A DNA stretch of 64,000 bases from Buxus sempervirens (taxonomy: Eukaryota; Streptophyta; Magnoliopsida; Buxales; Buxaceae). The stretch lies in assembly GCA_947561395.2 (NCBI GenBank), contig OX387185.1:35320213-35384212 (forward strand), given 5' to 3'. The notes beneath the pieces were generated by a model, which was given only the letters and a program-made list of their open reading frames with translations, was not told where the DNA came from and searched no databases. How positions within the stretch are numbered: position 1 is the stretch's first letter; every line of letters starts with the position of its first letter. The position numbers were made by a program, and so were the translations under genes. Shown here in pieces: positions 34,373 to 47,149 of this stretch.

Positions 34373-36735
34373 TGTAACGCCCCGAACCCGGGTCAGTCCA
34401 AACCGGCACCCGACCCGAACCCGGTTCGCTACTGTAACAACCCGAATTTAGTTCAACAACCAAATCCGAGGTGTTACTGGCCCATATCAATTACAACATC
34501 AATAACATACCAGACCAAAGAAAGTAAATCCAATCCATATATATTAAACTATCAGAGTTGCGGAAACAAGTATGTGCGGAAGTGTAGGTTAAAATCATCA
34601 AACAAGCATGAAGCTTGACCATCAATCAATATTATCAAGTCTGGTAGAATGAACTGGTTACTAACTCTCTCTTGCCTCTCTCATACATCAAATCCAATTA
34701 ATGATAATAAACCAATTAAAATGCTAAGTCTATAACATCAATACACCTCAGAAAAGATCTGGATAATAATAATCCTCCGGCGAATACTCGGCTATCTCTC
34801 CCTGGAAGTCTAAAAGATCCCCCTCTCGCGTATCAGCTGAAAAAAATGGAATAGAAGTAGGGTGAGATACGAATATCTCAGTAGGTAACACATGCATGAT
34901 TAAACAGTTAATATACGGAAAGTAACAGTTCATGCACGATGAAGCAACATCGATAAATCAGGCTCGCATAATCATTTATACTATTCATGAACACAAAACA
35001 GTTTGATAAACAGTTCTAGAAATGATTTTCAACAAGTTTTAATATAAGATCTCAATAGACAAATCAATAGCATAATCCATGCATTGCCAGGATGTACTAA
35101 GCAGTCACATCCATTCAATATCCCAATCACATGCATCCCGCACGTGCACAATAGTAATCATATCAAGTGTTATGTTTTCAGTGTCATTGTAGGACTCACA
35201 AAGTTAGATAAACCTTTTGAGATGATTCTCAACCAATTGCTATACCACCGTGCGACTTAGGAGCGATGCTACTAATGATACTCAAGCCCCATGCAGCGCA
35301 GCTTAGGCAAGAGCCGTAGTCACCGACTTATTGCACACGTACCCATCAAAGTTGGTATGTACCACCAGCATGCAGCACCAGAATCAATACATGGAGGTGG
35401 TTGCTTATCCACATGTACAGGGAATCACCAGCGGCTCACCGGGGTGTCCCTCCAGACATAGGACCTTCCCAGACAAACTAACTTGCAAAGGAAGCGCGTC
35501 GCATATAGGAGTAACTCAACCCAAATGACATATCCCTCAGCTATCTAGCTACGACTATGGATCCACAACCAGCTATGCCCACTAGACTCCAAAATTCCCT
35601 AAAATATCATATTTCTATAAGGGTTGGTGCCTAGCGGCATATAATGGTTATATCTGTACATTCACTTCATTATTTAGTCATGCGGATTATGAACTCTCTT
35701 TATAATGTCTTATGATTTATATTGCCATTTAAAAGTGTTTAGATAGTCAAATGGTAGTTAGGCTTTTCCAAAATCACATTTCTCGTTTACCTTCAAAACT
35801 GGGCAACTAATGTCCTAAATATCTCCCTAATTTGTTTTTCTGTAAAACAGGGATTTAGGTAGTTTATTTTGGTCTTAAAACACCTTAATTAATCATTAAA
35901 ATTGTCTAAAAATAGTTTAGAATTGAATTAGGTTCGAAATTATGAAAAATTGGAAATTCTGCTGAGAGCGCCTGGGATCGCTCAGGATCGCTCCGGGCGG
36001 TCATCAGTCGGCGGTAGTGCAAAATTCGAGCGCCCACGGTCCGTCGTCCCGCAGTCCACGACGTCCTCGAGTATTTAACCAGCGCCTAAGATCGCCGATG
36101 AGCGCCTCGCACAGTCGAGGTCGGCGGTCTCACCAAATCGAACAGAAACAGTTTTAAATCACGATTTTTCACGTCTAAACTCATTCTAATGTATTTATAA
36201 CATGCTTAGCTAACTAAATACAACTTTACATATCATAGAAACATGCTTTTGCGATTAAACAGAGATAAATCCGAATTTTAAACCCAAACGGTGTCACCTA
36301 CCTCTCTACGCTGATTCCTTCTTCTCTATTATGCACAATGACGAACTCTTGCACTGAAGAATCCTCTGGATGATGAACGCACGCCCAGCCCTTCCTTCTT
36401 CTTCTCCTTCTTCTTCCCTTGGTCGCTTGAACAACTCGTCGCTTGCGGCTCTTCAATACGAGCGACAATACACGTATATGAATTAGGTTAATTCTTTATA
36501 CATATTTATACCCCCTGATCCTATGCATCTCCCATGCAACTCTTCTATACACCTTGCCCACTCAGAATACATACCTCGATATCTCACGATCGGACGGTCA
36601 GATCTGCGTCTACTTCTGGATCTCCGCTAAGTTGATCACCCCCTACAATATTAAAATGGTTCTATCAATTTATAACTCTGGGTAATATTATTTACTAATT
36701 TAATTTATTATTTAAGGGAAATTCGGGCTTTTACA
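34373..36735 (-). mobile_element. Element B 5' LTR
   Basis: This 2,363-bp LTR is the partner of 27,214-29,575. It is bounded by the PBS on one side and by target duplication TACAC on the other. It contains a TATAAATATG box at 36,510-36,501 and a donor match after 36,302 in B's sense. Confidence 0.95.
36501..36510 (-). promoter_or_regulatory. TATA box in B 5' LTR
   Basis: TATAAATATG on the minus strand is the likely promoter of B. A splice-donor match (gag/gtaggt) follows about 200 bases downstream. Confidence 0.65.
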
Positions 36736-36740
36736 TACAC
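36736..36740. repeat. Element B target-site duplication, right copy
   Basis: TACAC, identical to 27,209-27,213. Confidence 0.9.
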
Positions 36741-37734
36741 AGATGGGCCAATGTGGGTCCCTTCCTTCCGCTCGTGCCCTTTTCCATTCAGCTTTGATAC
36801 CGAATAGCCTGGCGTAGTCCTCAGGTTCAGGAACAAACCCCAGTCCAAAGCCCACAGATTTGTCACATGGCTGGATTGCAGACTTGATGCCTTGCTTGTA
36901 TTTGCCCAAACCATCTCCTACTCGGAGGCCCCAATCGGCGCATTCAGCAGCACCGAACATGCTCTTCCTTTTCCTTCTGCGGGACAAGTCTGATTGCAGA
37001 GGAGTAGGAATGCGGTTTACTTCCACCATTTCAATGGCTTGGAAGTTTAGGGAAGTAGGCAGCTCATAATCAATCACAGGTACCCCTCCTTGTTCAAATT
37101 CTCTGTGATTTTCTGCATGAACCGTGATCAATTGATTTCCCGAAATAAATCGAATCATTCGATGTAAGGTGGACAGGACTGCCCCTGCTTGATGTAACCA
37201 AGGTCTTCCAATCAGCAAATTAAAGGAGGCATTGATGTCCATCAATTCGAAGGTGAAGAAGAAGGCCCTTTCAGCAATTGTAACTTCCAGAGTAACTTCC
37301 CCAAGGGAATCCTTCTTGGCATTGTCAAACCCGCGGACATTATTGGAGCTAGGTTTGATCAAATCAGCGTTCAACTGCAGACTATGGAAGGTCCTAACTG
37401 GGTAGATATTCAGAGCTGACCCGTTATCGATCATGACCCGTCTCACTATTAAGTCGGAGTACCTTACAGTGATAAACAGAGGCTCTGTGTGATTATAACC
37501 TTCAGGGGGCAAGTCGGCTGAGGAAAAAGAGATTGCTTCAGTCGTAGCAATTATAGACATTACTGTCTCTAGTTGCTCAGGGCTGATGTCGTCAGGCACA
37601 TGAGTATCACTCAGTATTTTCATAAGTACGTCTTTATGTTTGTCTGAATCCAGTAAGAGACGCATAATGGATATCTAAGCTGGTGTCTTATTCAACTGCT
37701 GCACTAGATCATACTCCGGAGTGAAGCACTATAG
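36736..37734 (-). pseudogene. Element A protease and G-patch region
   Basis: This is the part of the A polyprotein between gag and the B insertion. On the minus strand it reads FTPEYDLVQQLNKTPA, then TAG (37,675-37,677), then ISIMRLLLDSDKHKDVLMKI. The retropepsin-like core has VMIDNGSALNIYPV (the DNGS form common in Tat elements rather than DTG/DSG) and NLLIGRPWLHQAGAV. A glycine-rich G-patch-like stretch follows (GDGLGKYKQGIKSAIQP, GFGLGFVPEPED). The stop is best read as CAG to TAG. A frameshift near 37,710-37,740 separates it from gag. Without B and one TSD copy the frame runs straight into the pol linker. Confidence 0.85.
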
Positions 37735-39815
37735 TGGAGTTTTTCAATCTCTTCTTCTGTGGCCTTCCCTTTCTTTTTGTGGGTCTGTGGCATTTCCATG
37801 GCCACATCCTTCCCTTTTCTTTCCTTGTTCTTTCTTCACTAGTCTCTCCCTCTGGTGCAGGTGGAGGGTTAGGGTTTATGTATCGACCAGAACGTGTGAT
37901 CCGGTCGACTTCTCTTTCCGTTGAAGTGATGGTAGAATCATGGTATATGGGTAGGAATTGGTAAGGTGGAGGCACAGTGGAGTAGGTTGGGTCAAGGTGA
38001 AGTTGGTGTAAGTTGAGGGTGGGTGGTTCTAGTAGGAAGTCCACAGGCTCATTGAATGGGTTGTTCATCATGTCGAAGATGTTTAATGGGGGTGAGTTTG
38101 GGACAGGTGGAGGATAGAAGGGCTCTGGTTCGGGAAAATTGAAATGCACCAGAGGGAACCCCATGAAGGTTTCTTCATTCTCCTCTTTATTAATGACATG
38201 TATCTGTTGATAAATTGCCCCTTCTTGGAGATGAATCTTGACAACTTGCCCCGGTCGTCCAATCAGTACGGACGGGTCAACCTGTAGTTTACTGCCTTGA
38301 TCACTGGTGATCTGATGTACTGTTCCGCTGCCAGAAGCCTTATTATGGTCTGGGAGAGGGTTAGTGGTTGTACCAGTAGGAGGAGTAGGTGCTGCTGGTG
38401 CTGGGGGATCTACAGAGATCTTCTTACTGTCTATCAGATCTTGTATGTCATGCCTCAAATCCCAGCATCGATTTGTTGAATGCCCGGGGAGCTCCAGAAT
38501 GATACTCGCATCTCTCTGCCGCATTATAATTTCGTGAGTTGATCATTCTGGGGTTGTGAGGCTTGATTTGAAGGTACCCCTTCTTCAGCAGTGTTTCCAA
38601 CAATTCTGCAGGTGCATAAGGCAGCGGGGTAAAAACCCTCTTCATTCTTGCCTCCGCTTCTTCTCTGGTCCTTCTCAGAGGTTGCCCTTGACTTTCATTC
38701 CTCTGGGCAATGTGATAGAGCTGTATTGGCTGCACATAATTAACAGCCTAGGCTTCCTGCCTTCTGGGCTCTTGCCCCTGGCTTCTACTATTCTGTCCTG
38801 TCGCTGGCCTCCTCTGTGTCGGACCATGGCCACTTCCATCTATCTTTCCAGCCCTTACAGCATCTTCAATCCTGTCTGCGGTCATAATCAAGTCATTGAA
38901 GTTAAAAGTACTTTGCCCCAGTAGTAGGGAAAAGAATGGCTGTCCAAGTGATGCAATGAACAAGGAGGTCATCTCCTGTTCAAGTAGTGGGGGTTGGACT
39001 AGGGTCGCCAATTCCTTCCATCTTTTCGCATATTCTCGTACTGACTCTTGATTCTTCTTTGTTAGCCTCTGCAGCTCTGCCCTGGTTTGAACTATCTGCC
39101 TGTTCAATCGGTATTGCTGGATGAACTTGGCAGCTAAATCATTCCAACTCTTGATCTTAGTCTTATCCAAACCCAAAAACCAATTGTATGCTGCTCCTGT
39201 CAGCGACCTCTGAAAGAACTGTATCATAATTTTTTCATCTTTGGCATATTGACACATATCTCCAGAGTATGACCTTAGGTGGTTTAACGGGCACCCAGTG
39301 CCATCAAATTGATGCAAGTTAGGGCACTTGAATTTTGGTGGAAGTTGAACATCGGAGAAGAAGCAGAGACTGTCTAAAGTAGCCTCCATGGGGACCGCAC
39401 TGGGTCGTAGGCTTTTCAGTTCTTCACGCAAAGCATCTACCTTTGCCTTAGTGGCTGCCATCTTTTCATCAAATTGGGCCTGCTGTGTTCTATACCAATC
39501 TTCCTCTTCTTGCCCCAGTTGGGTAGGTGCAATAGTTTGTGGAAAAGGTACTGCCTGTGGAGGCGGAGGTGGTACCAACGGTGCCGGGTACACAGGGTAT
39601 GGTGGTGGAGCATCCGTTTGTGGTGGAGCAATTGGTTGTTGCAGGGTCACTGGTGCAGCAGGGGGAGCCATCCTGAGTTCTCTTAATTCTATCATTAACT
39701 CTTGAATAATAGTCCCCATACTATCAATCCTTTGTTGTAGATCAGTCACTGTCTGTGTCTGGCTGGACTCTGCCTGGTCTTGTCCTAACGAGGTCTGTTC
39801 CCTTGGCTATTCCAT
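37735..39815 (-). pseudogene. Element A gag with TAG codons and frameshifts
   Basis: The expected start is ATG 39,815-39,813, 56 bases after an acceptor match (cttcccag/gtacc, exon start 39,871). The third codon is already TAG (39,807-39,809). The protein then runs through a coiled-coil-like start (DLQQRIDSMGTIIQELMIEL), a Pro-rich linker, the capsid-type core (FKCPNLHQFDGTGCPLNHLR, IQFFQRSLTGAAYNWF, ESVREYAKRWKELA), TAG at 38,748-38,750, a second part (VFTPLPYAPAELLETLLKKG) and a CCHC-like motif (CEYHSGAPGHSTNRCW) that is split by one extra C in the C4 run at 38,483-38,489. A Pro-rich C-terminal stretch follows. Domain order equals that of E gag. Confidence 0.85.
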
Positions 39816-40018
39816 CTCAAGTCTTTTTCTGGATCTTAACAGGTAAGGGCTTCGAGAAGCAATTTTGGTACCTGGGAAGGGCAACCAGCGGATATTAGTG
39901 CAACTTATATGCATGATTATTGAGGTATTCTAACTGTAAAGAAGGGTCAAGGATTTATTTTAATTATTTTGAAAATGATAGGGACTCTTAAGCTTGATCT
40001 ATTTTAGCCAAACGGCTG
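39816..40018 (-). other. Element A leader remnant
   Basis: This is the 5' leader next to gag, cut by F at 40,018. Besides the acceptor at 39,871 it holds one unit of the type tandemly repeated in F: stem AGCC/GGCT followed by aaaatagatca (about 40,018-39,990). The array therefore probably existed in A too, and the rest lies beyond F, outside the window. Confidence 0.6.
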
Positions 40019-40084
40019 TGTAAGCACCTCATTTTTGCGCTTCCATAAAAACCAAAAACACAAACCCTGGACAGAAAGTCAAAC

Positions 40085-40960
40085 CCTGAGGGGTGAAAAG
40101 TTGACTTTTTGATCAAGTGAAAATTGGTCACCTTGCTTTATGCCATTGGATAGAGAATCTTGACACGGTTCCAACGCAACTGAGTTTGCAGGAATTGGGG
40201 TCCGGATGAAGGTTCTGCGGGCGGTCAAACTTGAGCAGAGCCAAAACTTGACTTTCTGCTAAAATCCAATCCAGAGGCCTACCCCCAGGTCATTGGATAG
40301 AGAATCTCGACACGGTTCCAACGCAACTGAGTTTGCAGGAATCGGGATCCGGATGAGGGTTCTGCGGGCGGTCAAACTTGAGTAGAGCCAAAAGTTGACT
40401 TTCTGCTAAAATCAGATCCAGAGGCCTACCCCTGGGTCATTGGATAGAGAATCTCGACACGGTTCCAACGCAACTGGGTTTGCAGGAATCGGGGTCCAGA
40501 TGAAGGTTCTGCGGACGGTCAAACTTGAGCAGAGCCAAAAGTTGACTTTCTGCTAAAATCCGATCCAGAGGCCTACCCCCGGTCATTGGATAGAGAATCT
40601 CGACACGGTTCCAACGCAACTGAGTTCGCAGGAATCGGGATCCGGATGAGGGTTTTGCTGGCGGTCAAACTTGAGCAGAGCCAAAAGTTGACTTTCTGCT
40701 AAAATCAGATCCAGAGGCCTACCCCTAGGTCATTGGATAGAGAATCTCGACACGGTTCCAACGCAACTGAGTTTGCAGGAATCGGGGTCCGGATGAAGGT
40801 TTTGCGGGCGGTCAAACTTGAGCAGAGCCAAAAGTTGACTTTCTTCTAAAATCCGATCCAGAGGCCTACCCCTAGGTCATGGGATAGAGGGCTCCGATAC
40901 GATTCTAACGCAATTGAGTTTGCCCAGATCGGAGTCCGGATGGGGAAAAAATGAGCTGTC
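40085..40960 (+). repeat. 147-bp tandem repeat in F U3
   Basis: About six units are present; the landmark cattggatagaga starts at 40,144, 40,291, 40,438, 40,584 and 40,731, with a variant at 40,878 (periods 146-147). Each unit carries caacgcaactgagtttgcagg and gtcaaacttgagcagagcc. Single or diverged copies occur in the other T1 LTRs (1-230, 20,540-20,780, 44,520-44,960). Confidence 0.9.
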
Positions 40961-41273
40961 AAAGTTCCCGAGCAGCAGAACCGGCAAACTGCACACGTGG
41001 AAAAAAGCTGCACACGTGGCGAGTTGCGCAGGAAAATATCTCGGGGATCAAATCCGTAAATATCCAAATATACGAAATATCCCAGGGACTAAATCTGTAA
41101 AAATCCCGGAATATCGGATTAAACCAAAAATTGCCAGGGACTAAATCTTAATTTCCGGATTTTTTAGACAAATGAGCGGCCGCATTAAATGATTTCTCAT
41201 CATATGGTCGCTCGAGCGGACGTGGCGACCGGGTGTGCGCTTTAAGTGAGCGGATCCCCCCTTCTCCCTTGCC

Positions 41274-41280
41274 TATATAA
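41274..41280 (+). promoter_or_regulatory. Element F LTR TATA box
   Basis: TATATAA is followed by leader-like sequence and the donor match aag/gtgagc after 41,625. Confidence 0.6.
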
Positions 41281-41929
41281 CTTGTTCGACTTTTCGCGCA
41301 AAGGGTTGGAGATTTTTTTGGTTCGGCATTTTTGTTTGGCAGTTCTTGAGTTCGGGTTTTGCTGGGTGTTGGCTCTCTTGGCTTGAGCTTCTTCCCCACC
41401 TTGCCTAGTTCGAAACCCCCTCCGTATACCCCCATTGTCTTCACAAACAAAACCTCCAACATCACCATCACCTGAAGCCCCTCCGACCCCGGTCTTTCTT
41501 GTCCTCTTCTTCCTCGACGAACCTGAAGGAGGTCGTGCTGTGGGTGCGAGAAGAAGGAGGCTCCAGCAGCTACTCGTGAGCTCTAGGGAACCCTCCAGCC
41601 TACTCTACAAAGGTTTGGAACCAAGGTGAGCTCTCTCTGTGTTATGGTTTTAACATATATGAATCGAGCATGTTTCCCATTTTAGCATGTTATTTTTTTG
41701 TTCTTGCTTGTTTGATTCGAAGGTGGGAGTCTGTTCCCATGATCACCTCCTCTGATCTCATGTACCCCGATAAAGCCCCCAGTTCCCTTCTTTGTATGTT
41801 CTGTTAATGTTTTGTTTCGGATTTGTAGGTTTCCAGAGAGATTTGAGTGATGAGTGGTGAGAATATGTTAGGTTAGATTAATTGTGAGCTTTGTCCAAAG
41901 GTCTCTTGGGAGTCTGGGGAACACCTGGG

Positions 41930-42450
41930 AGGGAGTACAGAGCTTAAAAACCATTAAAAATGGATTACAGAGCTTAAAAACCATTAAAAATGGAGTTCGG
42001 GCAAAAAAAACAGAGAATCAGGGTATATGCGCTCACTTGCGCTCAGCTCACGCCCACTTAAATTTGGATGCGCTCAGCTCGCGCCCACTTAAATTTGGAT
42101 GCGCTCACCTCGCGCTCACTTAAATTTGGATGCGCTCAGCTCGCGCTCACTTGATTTTTGGGTGCGCCCACTTCACCTTTACCTTGAAAAATCCCGAAAA
42201 TACCCTTTGCCTTAAAAAAAATCCCGAAAATGCCCTTTACCCTGAAAAATCCCGAAAATGCCCTTTGCCTTGAAAAATCCCGAAAATGCCCTTTACCCTG
42301 AAAAATCCCGAAAATGCCCTTTACCCTTAAAAATTCCCGAAAATGCCCTTTGCCTTAAAAAAATCCCGAAAATACCCTTTACCTTGAAAAATCTTGAAAA
42401 TGCCCTTTACCCTGAAAAATCCCGAAAATGCCATTTACCTTGATAAATCC
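41930..42450 (+). repeat. Short tandem repeats in F LTR
   Basis: Three kinds stand side by side: two copies of a 30-bp unit (agcttaaaaaccattaaaaa, about 41,940-41,996); four copies of a 32-bp unit (gcgctcagctcgcgc plus cacttaaatttggat, 42,031-42,160); and about nine copies of a 27-31-bp unit (aatcccgaaaatgcccttta, 42,170-42,450). Confidence 0.85.
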
Positions 42451-43548
42451 CTCCCCTTGGACCCAGTATAATGAGCCAGTCTCTCCTTGATAAATGTCAA
42501 TTTTGATATGTTTCTGTGATGTATATTCTGTAACTTTTGCTAGACATGGGTGGCATTCCTAAATCAAGCCAAATGAGCCAAAAAGGGTCTCCGGGTGACT
42601 CGGAAACCCAATATGGGACTTGGACCCCCGGTCCAACTTGATTTCCAGTGGGCCTTCCAGCAGGGCCCACCCAGCCCAATAAACACAGTGAAGGGTATGC
42701 ATGCAACTTAATCAAGATAATTAAAATTAATTGATTAAACCGGGCGGGCCAAACCTAAGGCGGTCCACCCGAACCAGATTAATGAATTGATGCATGAAAT
42801 GCGTGGTTTGGCCGAGACCAAGGGCAAGGGCCTACCGGGCCCGCCAAAGCCCACCAACCAAACCAAGGAAGGGTCCAAAACCTAACTTCTGGTAACTTGG
42901 GCTTACAAGCCCAGATTTGGACCACCTGCCCCAAGCCTAGTGTCCAACTCACTTTGGCAGATTAAAAAGATAAATCCAATAAAACTACTTGGCCATCAGG
43001 TGGGCCCACCTAAGGGGCCCACAAACCAATCCGGCCCACCTTTGCATGGAAAACACTTAAACTTCAAATTTGAACCTAAAGTAAAATCAATTGAACCAAC
43101 CAAAGCCCAAAGGGCCTCCTAGGATAGGCTGAGGCCCACAAGGGCACACGGGCTTGACTAAGCCCACCAAGGATACCCTGGGCCTTCCAACGGGGCCCAC
43201 CCAACCAGACTCAGATCACCTAAGTAATCAAGATAAAAGCAATTAACGGGACCCACACCACTCAGGTGGTCCCGCCAGACTTAACTAAACTGCATATCGG
43301 ATTAAGAATCGGGTTAGACCAATGTAAGCTGACTCAAACCAGGGAACCCACGGGACCCGTCATCTGACGGGGTGGACCGGGGTGTCTACGGACTTCCCCG
43401 GACCACAACCGAGACCCTACTTAGAATCTCAAAGCTGCAGACCAAAAAGCCCTAATAGACAAGATTAGGCACCCAGGTGTCCGCCTGCACCCCATCAGGC
43501 GGTGGCGACTCCGAATTTTTCCGTGCCGTGTTTCCGACGCGCACAGCC

Positions 43549-43565
43549 TGGCGACTCTGCTGGGG
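43549..43565 (+). other. Element F primer binding site
   Basis: TGGCGACTCTGCTGGGG follows the LTR end after 3 bases. It is the same type as in E, probably for tRNA-Arg. Confidence 0.8.
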
Positions 43566-44426
43566 TCGTTTAGTAAGATACAGAATACGCGTAAATACGC
43601 ATTCTGGGGAGTCTTGTCAAAAGGACGCGATAATTGCCTAAGGCAAGTGGGATTTAAGCGGTCCCTTGTGACCCCCCACTTACCTGGGGACTCTCCCGGA
43701 ACCTCGTATTGCGTGCTGATTCTGCACCTTACTATACGAGACGGTAACAATCCCTTTATCAACAAAATCCAGACTAAATTCACCCGTGTAGACACAACAC
43801 GCAGCCCAACTGCACACACGGACACACCACCACACCGTGGATGGATTTATTATTTTTCGTTCTTGTGTGATAAACTGCGTGGGGTGACACGCACGAGGGA
43901 GGATGCGTGAATGATCCGACCATTGATAGATGAGTGAATCGGATATTGCTACTTCTTTACCAAAACTTAGACCTCTCTAGCAGCCTACCCTTCTGATTCC
44001 TATGAACTGATCTTTGGGATGGTATTAGCACCTACGCTCCCGTGGCTTGCCGGGGAAAGCAGGGTAAACCCATTCCCCCCAGTTTTCTGGAGTCCATTAG
44101 CACCACTGGTTTCTTGCCGTGGCACGCGAGGATCCAATACTGGTCCAGACCCTTGTAGGCTTATGTCTCGGGCTGGGTATCCTTCCCCACCTAACGCTTC
44201 TGAATAAACTATACGTTGAGCATGCGAGGGTGAGAATGTTGTGAATGGTGAATATAAGAGGAGTAAAATCGGAATAAAATCCAGAGTCCATTAGGGGCAG
44301 CAACCCCTGCCTTTTGCATCAAATTGAGTAAACCCTAGATCATGGGCGACCTCAGCCCTAATTTGGGAAGCTCACCTAATTTTGATCAGGGGAACCACCC
44401 CAGATCCATGCATGGAGTCCTGTATG
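43566..44426 (+). other. Element F leader, first part
   Basis: Untranslated sequence runs from the PBS to the solo LTR. No supported ORF, hairpin array or repeat was recognised. Confidence 0.6.
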
Positions 44427-44431
44427 CTATG

Positions 44432-46579
44432 TGTCAGCACCTCATTTTTGCGCCCCAAAAAATGAAAGAATAAAACCCTAATTGAAAAAGTCAAACCTGA
44501 AGGGCTCAAAAAGTTGACTTTTTGATCCGGTGCAAATTGACCACCAAACTTCATACCATTGGAAAGAGGATTCTGATACGGTTCTAACGCCACTGAGTTT
44601 GCTCAAATCGGAGTCCGGATGAAGAAGTTAAGGGCTAGTCAAATATGAAAATAGCAGAAATCGGCTTTCTGCAGAACTCCGAATTAGCTACTCAATTGGA
44701 TATCAGCAAAAAGGGGGCATCGACACGACTCCAACGCAACTGAGTTTGCTGGAATTGGAGTCCCGGATAAGGAGATATGAGCAAAACTAGCTCCGGGACG
44801 CGAGTCTGCACTTCTACTAAAAAGCCCGAGTTTGCTGCCAACCTTTAGCTTAGTGGATAGGGAATCTCAACCTGATTCCAACGCCACCAAGTTTGCTGAA
44901 ATTGGATGTCAAATGAGAAAGTTATGAGCAGTCAAAAATCTTGGAAAATCTGCACACGTGGCGAGATTGAAGAAAGGACAAAAAATAAAAATCTAAGAAT
45001 AAAATAATAATATTTTGTAAATATCTAACAATTAAACTAAATCAAAAATAAAATGAAAAATAGAAAACACAAGTGTCTTCTAACAAACAAATCTTAAGAA
45101 TAAAATAATGATAAAACTTAAAAGAATCTTAAGATTAAAATAAATAAAAAAATAAACAAAAAATAACAACCACATGTCCATAATATGGATAAGAATGATG
45201 TGTTGGATGGATATGGATGAAAATTGAATTTTAGTTACCTTGGTTATGAAATTAAAATTCAGTCAAGAAAGGTGATTAAAATTCAATTTTAGGACAAATT
45301 TTCAACTATAAAAGCGGGGCCACCCCCCATTCCATTCCAAGCAAAAAACCCCTTTCTTCTCCCCTTTCTCTCTTCCTCCTTGATCTCCCTTCAAGCAAGC
45401 TAGCCCCCTCTCTACCCTCTCTCTTCCCTGTCTAAACCCCTGCTACAACCAACCCCTGTCAAACCCAAACCTCTTTTATTTTCTTGCAAACCAAAGATAG
45501 GTTTAGAAATCACCTTTTGAGCTTGAAGTAGAGCCGTTATGCTGTCCAAAGCCTCTTTCTAACCTTGCCAAAGCCCCCAAGTTCTGTCCAAATATACCAA
45601 AAAACCTCTCCATCATCCCCCCTTCATTCCAAACCCAAAAGAAGCCTAAAGTTCTTTCCCCCAAACTTGAAATAGAGCTGTTACGCTGCCGGAGGAGCTT
45701 CAAAGGGATTCAACACCTTCAAGCAATCCTAGGTAAGCTTCTGGTAAGTTTTCACTGCAAATATGAAAAGATGAGCTACTTTTATCAATGAAATTCTTCA
45801 GGACTCACTAACTTTTGTTCTAGCAAATGTGTTGGATTTTTCTCCCCTTTTCCTACATACAAAGAAGTCACCATGATAGAAAGATGATTCGATGGTATGG
45901 GGTAAAGTGTGATTCAAAGGCATTCTCTTTATTTTCAAAAAGGGAGCATGTTCCCTTCCTCATCTTCAAGTTCTAATGTACCCCTATTAAGTCCCCTTAA
46001 TCCCTTCTTAATATGTTGTCATTTCATTTCATTTTTTTTTCTTGGTTTGATTGGTAGGGGATCAACAAGGTTTTTTTTTAAGTATTGCACCACTATAGGC
46101 CAACACAGGGGCCCACACAATTTCAAGCAACCCCAAAAACCCAAAATAGACCTTGGATTTGACAGTCCAATTTGATCTACTGTGGGCCTTCCAATGGGGC
46201 CCACACCCGACTCATTTCACTCAAAGGGCTAAAAAGATAAAATAAATAATAAAGGGGGCCTACACCTTCTATGGTCCCCACTAGACCAAAAATAAGCATG
46301 TTGGCATAGGAAAAGGGTGAGATTAAGTTGACTCAAAACTAGGGAGACCCGAGGGACCTGTCAAATCGACGGGGCGGGCCAGGGTGTCTTCGGACTTCCC
46401 TGGACGTAACCGAGAACTTACCTTGAATCTCTAGAAAGCCGCAGACCAGTAAAAATAGACCTGTATAGGCACCCCTTGTGTCTGCCTGTACCTCTCAGGC
46501 AGTGGTGACTCCAAAATAGTTCCGAGGCACGCGCATCACCACGTGCGCCTCGTCCTGCGACCGCTTTTAGGTGCGTACA
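44432..46579 (+). mobile_element. T1 solo LTR inside F leader
   Basis: The 2,148-bp LTR starts TGTCAGCACCTCATTTTTGC and ends gtgcgtaca. It is flanked by perfect 5-bp duplications CTATG (44,427-44,431 and 46,580-46,584). No PBS follows. It shares U3 words, a TATA box and a donor (tag/gtaagc after 45,732) with the other T1 LTRs but is clearly diverged from the F LTR, so it is a separate insertion and not part of F. Confidence 0.9.
45307..45314 (+). promoter_or_regulatory. T1 solo LTR TATA box
   Basis: TATAAAAG lies in the usual place, with a C/T-rich leader and the donor tag/gtaagc after 45,732. Confidence 0.6.
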
Positions 46580-46584
46580 CTATG

Positions 46585-47149
46585 GGTCTTGACCCATTAG
46601 AGTCCGCTGGGAGCACTTTAAGTCCAGATTGGTCTTTTAGAGCAGATGAAAGCCGGCCAGATCAGACAAACAGATGAAAGCATGCTAGATCAGAACATGG
46701 GCACTAAACCCTAGATCTAGGAATTTTTAGCCTACTCGCTTGGAAAGCAATTTGTATCCTCCCTTTTGGCTCCCAACAGCCTTAAGGATGAATTCTTTAC
46801 AACTTTGTAAATATCTTGTAAACCTTCGCCCGCGATGGCAAGTTGTAATTTTTGCTGTGGTTCGATACCGGAAGCAGATGAAAGACAGAAAACTGATTAG
46901 GACTTGAATGTGCTCCTTTACACAAGTGTGTCTAGGAGTCGTGCCTTCATTGGCGCCAACCCTTAGGACCACACACCATGTGTGCCTGAGTTAAATTCCG
47001 CACTGGTTTTGTCTTTTGCTTTATTTTTTGAAGCATGTTAGAACTGCGAGTGGTTAGTTCTTTTGTTTAAGATTATGCATTTCTTAGGACTGAGTAAGAG
47101 TTTGGTGTGGAACCTTAAACTGATTTGGAATTTTGATCGGATAGTTGGC
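46585..47149 (+). other. Element F leader, second part
   Basis: The leader resumes after the solo LTR. There is no supported ORF before ATG 47,150; an in-frame ATG-like extension to 47,063 is possible. Confidence 0.5.

Larger units (their letters stand above)
40019..43545 (+). mobile_element. Element F 5' LTR (T1 family, 3.5 kb)
   Basis: The LTR starts TGTAAGCACCTCATTTTTGC and ends gcgcaca, three bases before a PBS. At 3,527 bp it is much longer than the other T1 copies (A 2.3 kb, solo 2.1 kb), partly because of tandem expansions: 147-bp units at 40.1-40.96 kb, 32-bp units near 42.03-42.16 kb and ~29-bp units at 42.17-42.45 kb. TATA box at 41,274; donor match aag/gtgagc after 41,625. Weak stems with GAGCG/CGCTC arms lie at 41,170-41,270. 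The left flank is A's leader, so F is inserted in A. Confidence 0.85.

Noticed and set aside
22656-39815. Endogenous plant pararetrovirus (caulimovirid)
   Set aside because: Integrase, LTRs, PPT and PBS are present and no movement protein was seen; this is Ty3/gypsy.
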